64,000 bases of DNA from Alphaproteobacteria bacterium bin52 (GTDB taxonomy: Bacteria; Pseudomonadota; Alphaproteobacteria; Thalassobaculales; Thalassobaculaceae), in assembly GCA_002238645.1 (NCBI GenBank), contig MPMT01000010.1, positions 1 to 64,000 on the forward strand, written 5' to 3'. Below are positions 57,615 through 64,000 of this stretch, one piece after another. A program made the translations under genes and the position numbers. Every line of letters begins with the position of its first letter. Position 1 is the stretch's first letter. The notes under the pieces are model-generated. The model saw only the letters and a program-made list of their open reading frames with translations, was not told the DNA's origin and made no database searches.

Positions 57615-59026
57615 GGACGTCGCGGACCTGCCGGTCCGCGCCCAGGTCCCGCCCGGTGCGATCGCGAACAGCCTGCCGGTCTCGCCGCCGAGACGCGGCG
57701 AGGACATGGAGACGATCTTCAGCGACTTCCGCGACATCGTCCTGCCGGGCATCACCCATTGGCAGCACCCGGACTTCTATGCCTACTTCCCGGCCAATTC
57801 GAGCCCGCCGTCGGTGCTGGCCGAAATGCTGACCGCCACGCTCGGTGCGAACTGCATGCTGTGGCAGACCAGCCCGGCGGGAACCGAGATGGAAACCCGG
57901 ATGACCGACTGGCTGCGGCAGATGATCGGCCTGCCGGACGGATTTCATGGTGTGATCCAGGACACGGCGTCGTCCGCCATCCTCTGTGCCCTGCTGACGG
58001 CACGGGAACGCAGCACCGGCTGGCAGGCCAACAGGCAGGGACTGGCCGGGCGGGAACCGCTCATCGCCTACACCTCGGCCGAGGCACACAGCGCCACCGT
58101 GAAGGGTGCCGGTATCGCCGGCTACGGTCGTGACAACGTGCGCCTCATCGAGGTGGACGAGGCATTCGCCATGCGCCCCGACCGTCTCGAACAGGCCATC
58201 CGCGCCGACCAGGAGGCCGGGCTCCATCCGGCCTGCGTGGTGGCATCGCTGGGGACCACCGGCGTCGGCGGCTGCGACCCGCTCCGCGCCACTGCGGAAA
58301 TCTGCGCCCGGTACGGGCTGTTCCTGCACGTCGACGCCGCCTGGGCCGGATCGGCTCTGCTGCTGCCGGAACACCGGGCCATGGCCGACGGGCTCGAACT
58401 TGCGGACAGCCTGGTCTTCAATCCGCACAAGATGCTGATGACCAACTTCGACTGTTCGGCCCATTTCGTGCGCGATCGCGACGCGCTGGTCCGCACCTTC
58501 TCGATCCTGCCGGAATTCCTCAAGGGCCGGGAGGGTGACAGCGTGATCGACTACCGCGACTGGGGCGTTGCGCTCGGCCGCCGGTTCCGGGCACTCAAGC
58601 TCTGGTTCGTGATCCGCTCCTACGGGATCGAGGGTCTGCAGGCGATCCTGCGCCGGCATATCGCGCTTGCGGTCGAACTCGAGCAGATGATCGCGCAGGC
58701 CGACGACTTCGAGCTCATGGCGCCGCGTTCGCTGTCGCTGCTGAACCTGCGCTACCGACCGTCCGGGATGACCGACGAGGCCGAACTCGAACGCACCAAC
58801 CGGACGCTGCTCGAGCGGCTGAACGACTCGGGCCGGGTCTACTTCACCCAGAACCTGGTGAAGGGGCGGTTCGCCATTCGCTGGTCGATCGGCCAGACCC
58901 GGACCGAACGTCATCACGTCGAGGCCGCCTGGGCCCTTGTTCAGCGGATGGCCCGGTGCGCCTGACACGTGAGCACGACGCACGGGGGGCGGGGCCGCGC
59001 CGCGTGCCAGCCACCGGAGGGCCCGG

Positions 59027-60730
59027 ATGACGGGCCAACCGTACGAGGGTGACGCCGGTGTCAGCCGCGCCGCGCTCTACGAGACGGTGGAGGCCGCAGA
59101 CCTCCACTCCTGGCTCGAGCCCTGGCTGCCGGAGGCCCCGGCACTGGTACTCGACGTCGGAGCCGGTTCCGGGCGTGACGCCGCCTGGCTTGCCAACGCC
59201 GGTCACGAGGTCGTCGCCGTCGAGCCGTCGGCGACCATGCTGTCCGAGGCCCGACGGCGGCATCCGCAGTCGACGATCTCCTGGATCCGGGACAGCCTGC
59301 CGGCACTCGAGCGTGTCTACAGGCAGGCATTCGCCTTCGACCTGGTGCTGCTGAGCGCGGTCTGGATGCACGTCCGCCCCGAACACCGACAGCGCGCGTT
59401 CCGCAAGCTGATCGGCCTGCTGAAGCCGGGCGGACGGCTGGCGATCACCTTTCCGCAGGGCACAACCGACCGGGCGCGGGGACAGCATCCCGCACGTGTC
59501 GAGGAGATCGAGAGCCTGGCGCGCCGCCACGGCGCGTTCCTCGCCTTCCAGGACCAGGACGCGGACAGGCTGGGACGGACCGGTCTCGTGTGGGCCCGCC
59601 TCCTGGTGCACCTGCCGGACGACGGCACCGGCGCGCTGCCGCTGCTGCGCCACGTGATCCTGAACGACGCCAAGTCGTCGACCTACAAGCTCGGACTGCT
59701 GCGCGCAATCGCGCGCGCATCCGACGGAGCGCTCGGCATGGCCGCCCCTGCGGACCGTGATGTCAGCATCCCTCTGGGCCTGGTCGCGCTGAACTGGCTG
59801 CGCCTGTACAGGCCGCTTGTCGACGGCGGTTTCCCGCAGCGCCCCAAAAACCGCGGGCCCGACGGTCTCGGCTTCGCCGGGAAGGGGTGGCGCCGGATCG
59901 GTGACCTGAACCCGCCCGAGCTTCGGGTCGGGGCCCTGCTCTCGGGCAAGCGTGCCGCCGGACTGCACCAGGCGCTCGCAGAGGTGGCGAGAACCATCGC
60001 CCGGATGCCTGCCACCCACACCACCTGGCCCGGTTCCGCCGACCCCATCTTCCGGGCCGTACCATCGGCCGCCGGTCGACCGCCGTCCCGGATCCTGATC
60101 GACCGGGACTATCTTGCGCGGTTCGGGGAACTCCGGGTCCCGCTGCACCTGTGGCGCGCGCTGTCGCGGTACAGCTGCTGGATCGAACCGGCGGTCACGG
60201 CGGAATGGATCCGGCTGATGGACGGCTATGCCGTGGGGCAGAAGCGGTCGCTCGACCGCGCGGATCTCGCCCGGGCCATGACGTGGTCGGAGCCGTCACG
60301 CGACGTGCACGCGTCGCGTTCCCGGGCGCTCGAACTCGCCGGGCAGGGAGCGCTCTACTGCGTGTGGTCCGGACGGCGCCTGCGCGAGGCGAGCTTCGAC
60401 ATCGACCACTGCATCCCGTGGGCGGCGTGGCCCTGCGACGACCTGTGGAACCTGCTGCCGAGCGCCTCGGCCGTCAACCAGCAGAAACGCGACCGGCTGC
60501 CCTCGGCAGGCGCGCTTGCCGCCTCGCGGGAGCGCATTCTCGACTGGTGGGAGAGTGCCTATGTCCGCCGTGAGGAGATGAAGGAGCGGTTCTTCATCGA
60601 GGCCCGATCGTCGCTGCCGCTGTTCGACGAGCCGGAGGCGAAGGTCGAGGTGCTGTTCGACGGGCTCGGTGCCCGGCGCCAGTCCCTGGTCACCGACCAG
60701 CGCGTGGACGAGTGGGCGCCGAGGACCTGA
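59027..60730 (+). CDS. SAM methyltransferase-HNH nuclease fusion protein
   Basis: A 567-residue two-part protein. Residues ~20-150 form a class I methyltransferase with the SAM loop VLDVGAGSGRDAAWLA (41-56), the acidic EPS at 66-68 and LLKPGGRLAITF. After a middle domain (~190-430, including DYLARFGELRVPLHLWRALS, typical of a known HNH-protein family) comes an HNH nuclease: Cys445, DIDH at 458-461, Asn475 and NQQKRDR from 484. A strong GGAGG precedes the start at 59027. It stands alone between a decarboxylase and a broken sulfurtransferase. Function is unknown; nucleic-acid modification/cleavage or defence is an inference. Confidence 0.85.
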   Translation: MTGQPYEGDAGVSRAALYETVEAADLHSWLEPWLPEAPALVLDVGAGSGRDAAWLANAGHEVVAVEPSATMLSEARRRHPQSTISWIRDSLPALERVYRQAFAFDLVLLSAVWMHVRPEHRQRAFRKLIGLLKPGGRLAITFPQGTTDRARGQHPARVEEIESLARRHGAFLAFQDQDADRLGRTGLVWARLLVHLPDDGTGALPLLRHVILNDAKSSTYKLGLLRAIARASDGALGMAAPADRDVSIPLGLVALNWLRLYRPLVDGGFPQRPKNRGPDGLGFAGKGWRRIGDLNPPELRVGALLSGKRAAGLHQALAEVARTIARMPATHTTWPGSADPIFRAVPSAAGRPPSRILIDRDYLARFGELRVPLHLWRALSRYSCWIEPAVTAEWIRLMDGYAVGQKRSLDRADLARAMTWSEPSRDVHASRSRALELAGQGALYCVWSGRRLREASFDIDHCIPWAAWPCDDLWNLLPSASAVNQQKRDRLPSAGALAASRERILDWWESAYVRREEMKERFFIEARSSLPLFDEPEAKVEVLFDGLGARRQSLVTDQRVDEWAPRT

Positions 60731-60736
60731 GGCCGC

Positions 60737-61637
60737 TTACCCGGTCTCCATCGGCAGGGTGTCGTCGCGCGACCATTCCGACATCGAGTTGTCGTAGAGC
60801 CCCACGTTCTCGTGACCGAGCATGACCAACAGCATCGCGGTCGCGCTCGCCGCAATCCCGCCGCCGCAGTAGGTCAGGACGCGTTCGGCGCTGTCCGCCC
60901 CGATATCCGCGAACCGAGCCGCGATCTGCCCGGCCGGCAGAAAGGCGGTGGTCTCGGGATCAAGCAGTTCCGCGGTCGGCACGTTCACGCTGCCGGCAAT
61001 GCGCCCGACCCGGCCGTAGGCCCGCCCGCCCCGCCCCCCCCCCGCCGGTCCCGGCATGCTGCTCGCGCGCCAGCGCGTTGACCGTGCACACCGTGCCGTT
61101 GCCGACAGCCGACAGCACCTCGTCCCTGCCCACGATCAGGCCCTCCCTGGGACGCGGCGTGAAGATGGCCGGGGAATAGGATGCGGGTTCGGTGGACACA
61201 GCGCGGCCCTCCCGCGCCCACTTGGTGAAACCGCCATCGAGCACCCGGGCCCGGTCGAAGCCGAAGGCCCGCAGCATCCACCAGACACGCGTCGCCCACT
61301 GCGGCGAGGTCGTGCTATAGAGCACCACCGAGGCGTCATCGCCGAGCCCGCGGCGGCCGACCGCATCGGCGAACCGGCCGGCATCGGGAAACGTGAAACG
61401 ATACTGGCTGTCGCTGTCGGAGAGCTCCCCCTGCAGATCCAGAAAATCGGCACCCGGTACATGTCCGCGGTCGTAGTCGGCCCTGCCGCTCTCCACCGTG
61501 TAGGGCAGGGTCGGGTGCGGAAGCAGGTGGGTGGTGCAGTCGTAGAGCCGCAGGTCCGCATCACCGAGACGGGCTTCCAGCTCCGCGGTATCGATCAGGA
61601 AGTCGGGGTGCCGGTAGCCGGCCGCACTGGCGGTCAT
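60737..61637 (-). pseudogene. Thiosulfate/3-mercaptopyruvate sulfurtransferase, frameshifted at a C10 run
   Basis: Two-domain rhodanese-type sulfurtransferase. The N-terminal frame from ATG 61637 reads through LYDCTTHLLPHPTL, GHVPGADFLDLQG and VLYSTTSPQWATRVWWMLRA; the C-terminal part with VGRIAGSVNVPTAELLD and the active Cys in VLTYCGGGIAASATAML is in another frame. The break lies at ten consecutive Cs (61034-61043). The 901-bp span is 3x300+1, so one base fewer gives an intact ~299-residue enzyme. A homopolymer sequencing error or phase-variable tract are the leading explanations. Confidence 0.8.
61034..61043. repeat. C10 homopolymer at the sulfurtransferase frameshift
   Basis: Ten consecutive Cs on the plus strand, next to other C-rich triplets, at the point where the two sulfurtransferase frames meet. 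A single-base length change would restore the frame. Confidence 0.85.
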
Positions 61638-61693
61638 GGACATGCTCCTCGTACTGGCGCCGCACCGGGCGGCCACGGCGGTTACTCTACCTG

Positions 61694-62602
61694 ATGTGGC
61701 AGGTCGCTCAAGTCACCCGGCTGTTCTCGGGCGTGTCCGACACCGTCCGCGGCATGCTGTGGATGGCCCTGGCGGGGCTGATCTTCGCGTCGTTCATGGC
61801 AATCGTGCGTCATGTCGGGACCACGATGAACCCGATCCAGGTCGCGTTCATGCGCTACGCCATCGGCCTCGTGTTCATGCTGCCGTTCTTCCTGAGCGTC
61901 ACCCTCGCCGATCTTCGAAGCGCCCGGTTCGGACTGCACGCGACCCGCGGCGTCATGCACGCGCTCGGCGTGATGTGCTGGTTCTACGCCATGAGCCGCA
62001 TTCCGATCGCCGAGGTGACCGCCATCGGGTTCACGGCCCCGGTGTTCGCGGTGATCGGTGCGGCCCTGTTCCTCGGTGAACAGGTTCGGGTCCGACGGAT
62101 CCTCGCCGTCGTCGCGGGGCTGTTCGGCGCCGTCGTGATCCTGAAGCCCGGAGCCGGGAGCATGGACCCGGGCGTACTCGCGATGCTGGTTGCCGCTCCG
62201 GTGTTCGCCGCCGCCGACCTGGTCTCGAAGGTCCTGACCCGGCGCGAGACGGGTGCCGCGGTGGTTGCCTATCTCTCGGTCTTCGTCACGCTTACCATCA
62301 TGGGTCCGGCGCTCTGGGTCTGGCAGGCGCCGACGCTGCAGGAATGGGTCCTGATGACACTGACCGCCGGGCTGGCCACCCTCGGGCACCTGTGCATGGT
62401 CAGGGGCGTGAAGATCGCCGAGGTCTCGGCCCTGCAGCCGATCAAGTTCCTGCAGCTGTTCTGGGCAGCGCTCATCGGCTACCTGGTGTTCGCCGAGGTG
62501 CCCGAGGCCACCACCTGGATCGGATCGGCCATCATCGTCGCCAGCGCCACCTACATCGCCCACCGCGAGGCCGTCGCCCGCAGGACACGCCGGACGCCCT
62601 GA
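61694..62602 (+). CDS. DMT superfamily transporter (EamA family)
   Basis: A 302-residue inner-membrane protein with about ten hydrophobic helices in two EamA repeats. [20 protein letters not shown] begins the first helix; [16 protein letters not shown] and the matching [20 protein letters not shown] of the second repeat are typical of metabolite exporters such as RhtA/YdcZ relatives. Substrate unknown. Divergent from the sulfurtransferase gene. Confidence 0.88.
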   Translation: MWQVAQVTRLFSGVSDTVRGMLWMALAGLIFASFMAIVRHVGTTMNPIQVAFMRYAIGLVFMLPFFLSVTLADLRSARFGLHATRGVMHALGVMCWFYAMSRIPIAEVTAIGFTAPVFAVIGAALFLGEQVRVRRILAVVAGLFGAVVILKPGAGSMDPGVLAMLVAAPVFAAADLVSKVLTRRETGAAVVAYLSVFVTLTIMGPALWVWQAPTLQEWVLMTLTAGLATLGHLCMVRGVKIAEVSALQPIKFLQLFWAALIGYLVFAEVPEATTWIGSAIIVASATYIAHREAVARRTRRTP

Positions 62603-62690
62603 TCCGCCCCGACGGGCGGCTACCGCAGGTGGCAGGAGACACCCAGTGCCCGGGTGCGCGCTCGGACAGACGGGGCGTCTGTTCCCGGCA

Positions 62691-63002
62691 CCGCTGCTCC
62701 GGCTCCGGAATCCCGACCAGCCGGAGCAGGTCGATCGCACGGGCAAGCGCTTCCTTCCTGGACAGTTTCTGGTGCAGCACCAGTGCCTCGCCGATCTGTG
62801 TTCCGATCGTCATCACCGGGTTGAGCGATGTCATCGGCTCCTGGAAGATCATCGAGATGTCGTTGCCGCGCACGTCGCGCATTTCCTCTTCCAGGAGCGC
62901 GGTCAGATCGCGTCCGTCGAGGACCACCGTGCCGGAGATGATCCGGCCGGGCGGGTCCGGCACCAGTCTCATCAGCGACAGCGCCGTCTTGATCAGGTTG
63001 TC
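62691..63002 (-). pseudogene. Remnant of a DppD/OppD-type ABC transporter ATPase
   Basis: About 104 residues of an oligopeptide/dipeptide ABC ATPase. The piece starts just after the Walker A region ([19 protein letters not shown]), includes the Q loop in [19 protein letters not shown], and stops at [13 protein letters not shown], before the LSGGMRQR signature and Walker B. Both ends are lost, with no start codon of its own, so it cannot make a working ATPase. No permease or binding protein lies nearby. The surrounding 62603-63044 region holds no other gene. Confidence 0.8.
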
Positions 63003-63044
63003 GGTCGCGATACAGTCCAGGCCAGGGACTCGCACCCACCGTCA

Positions 63045-63596
63045 TCACATAGGTGCTGAAGTCTCCCGGGCAGGGCCGGAACCGGCCAGGACGCCGCGGA
63101 TGCGGTCGTGCAGGTTGCCGCCGGCAAACGGGTACCCGCGGATCCCTGCCGCCACCGCCGCCTCCATGTCGCTCGCCCTGTCGCCGACCATGAACGAACG
63201 GGCCAGGTCGACCGACCAGCATTCCGCGAGGTCGAGCAGCATGCCCGGCGCCGGCTTGCGCCAGTGCGCGCGGTCGCGATACCGGCCGTCATCGAAGTCG
63301 GGGTGATACGGGCTGTAGCGAAAGTCGTCGATCCGGGCGCCGCGCTGCGCCATCTCGCGGTTCATCCACTCGTGCAGCCGTTCGACGTCCCCGCACCCGT
63401 AGAGCCCGCGGGCAATGCCCGCCTGGTTGGTCACCACCAGGACCAGGTAGCCGGTCTCGTTCAGCAGCCTTACCGCTTCGAACGCGCCGTCGACCCAGCG
63501 GACCTGGTCCGGGCGGCTGACGAATCCGACGTCCAGGTTGAGCACTCCGTCGCGGTCGAGGAACGCCGCCGGCTTCGCTCCGCCCGCATCGCTCAC
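63045..63596 (-). CDS. gmhB: D-glycero-D-manno-heptose 1,7-bisphosphate phosphatase-like HAD protein
   Basis: A 183-residue HAD phosphatase. The nucleophile motif is AAFLDRDGVLNLDVGFV, motif II VVTNQAGIARGLY, then WRKPAPGMLLDLAE and the acidic motif FMVGDRASDMEAA. It fits GmhB, which makes heptose 1-phosphate for LPS core. The zinc-loop cysteines of E. coli GmhB are replaced (YSPYHPDFDDGRYRDRAHW). The start is GTG at 63596, overlapping the hydantoinase stop as GTGA. Confidence 0.85.
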   Translation of the reverse strand: MSDAGGAKPAAFLDRDGVLNLDVGFVSRPDQVRWVDGAFEAVRLLNETGYLVLVVTNQAGIARGLYGCGDVERLHEWMNREMAQRGARIDDFRYSPYHPDFDDGRYRDRAHWRKPAPGMLLDLAECWSVDLARSFMVGDRASDMEAAVAAGIRGYPFAGGNLHDRIRGVLAGSGPARETSAPM

Positions 63597-64000
63597 AAGC
63601 TGATCACGATGTTGCCGAACCGATCACGCTCGCTCCGTGCTCCGGGAGGGACCAGGCAGGTCGCGTCGTACTCCTCGATGATGACCGGGCCCTCACGCGG
63701 TGTCGAAAGGTCGCCGCGGCGCAGAACCGGGGTTTCGAGCCAGCCGGCATCGCGCCCGAAATAGGCCTGGCGCGCCGCCACGGTTCCGTCCATCTCCGCC
63801 AGCCGGAGACGCTCGGGCACCCGGTTGACCTCGGACAGGCCCCGGCCCACCACCGCGATGTTGACCAGCTCGACCGGTTCCTCCGGCCCGGCCCTGTGGC
63901 CGTAGACGGTCTCGTGCTCCTGGCCGAACCGCTCGGCAAGATCCGAGAGCTTGTCCTGATCAAGCACCCCGTCGGGGGCCGACACCGAGAGCTCGTAGAT
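63593..64000 (-). CDS. N-methylhydantoinase A/oxoprolinase family, C-terminal part (runs off the window)
   Basis: Only the last ~135 codons are in the window. YELSVSAPDGVLDQDKLSDL, ERFGQEHETVYGHR, VELVNIAVVGRG and the final GPVIIEEYDATCLVPPGA match the end of HyuA-type ATP-dependent hydantoinase/5-oxoprolinase A subunits. The open frame continues beyond base 64000, so the true start is outside. It overlaps gmhB by 4 bp. Confidence 0.88.
   Translation of the reverse strand: MYELSVSAPDGVLDQDKLSDLAERFGQEHETVYGHRAGPEEPVELVNIAVVGRGLSEVNRVPERLRLAEMDGTVAARQAYFGRDAGWLETPVLRRGDLSTPREGPVIIEEYDATCLVPPGARSERDRFGNIVISL

Overview
The window is high-GC (roughly two thirds G+C) bacterial chromosome, almost fully coding, with many ATGA/GTGA start-stop overlaps. 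Several features point to an alphaproteobacterium, probably Rhodospirillales-like: the short HPr kinase / EIIA(Man) / HPr / EI cluster next to a membrane histidine kinase, its regulator and pckA; a COQ9 protein; paired DUF465 genes; and an imuB-dnaE2 pair. The class call is fairly firm; the order is a guess.

Layout. 0.4-6.3 kb (minus): response regulator, histidine kinase, hprK, EIIA, ptsH, ptsI, a regulatory PTS with no sugar permease here, followed by divergent pckA (6.6-8.2). 8.2-15.8: oxidation and CoA genes (TPP enzyme, class II aldolase, formyl-CoA transferase, luciferase-like oxidoreductase, alpha/beta hydrolase, enolase-superfamily enzyme). 15.8-21.5: DnaJ/TerB protein, then the mutasome genes imuB-dnaE2 without imuA. 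21.6-28.7: FAD oxidoreductase, a tightly overlapping minus-strand operon (TPP enzyme, Ldh2-type dehydrogenase, FAH-family hydrolase, luciferase-like oxidoreductase broken by a 65-bp duplication), and another luciferase-like gene. 28.8-33.1: pyruvate kinase, cold-shock protein, cobT and cobS-cobC. 33.2-37.6: O-antigen-ligase-like membrane protein coupled to a hydroxyacyl/carnitine-type dehydrogenase and a DadA-like enzyme, then an OmpA-like lipoprotein. 37.7-45.0: two halves of a 3-oxoacid CoA-transferase separated by a 2-hydroxyacyl-CoA lyase-like gene and a serine-glyoxylate-type aminotransferase, then cytochrome c, thioesterase, hydroxyacid dehydrogenase, DUF924. 45.1-48.8: rpsU, def-coq9, purE-purK, two DUF465 genes. 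48.8-51.4: pcaGH and glycerate 2-kinase. 51.5-57.6: queuosine genes queA, queT, tgt, queG with two unassigned genes embedded. 57.5-64: aromatic amino acid decarboxylase-like gene, a methyltransferase-HNH nuclease fusion, a sulfurtransferase frameshifted at a C10 run, EamA transporter, an ABC ATPase remnant, gmhB and the end of a hydantoinase A gene.

Genes that plausibly work together: the PTS/kinase set senses PEP and phosphate state beside the PEP-forming enzyme pckA; aminotransferase, hydroxyacid dehydrogenase and glycerate kinase could take serine/glyoxylate carbon to 2-phosphoglycerate and on to pyruvate kinase; the 2-hydroxyacyl-CoA lyase-like enzyme would make formyl-CoA, which the formyl-CoA transferase could use; queA/queT/tgt/queG cover precursor uptake and late queuosine steps. 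The most unusual items are the methyltransferase-HNH fusion, the internally duplicated unknown protein next to tgt, the low-GC two-component pair inside a conserved PTS locus, and the imuA-less mutasome with a perfect palindrome at its promoter.
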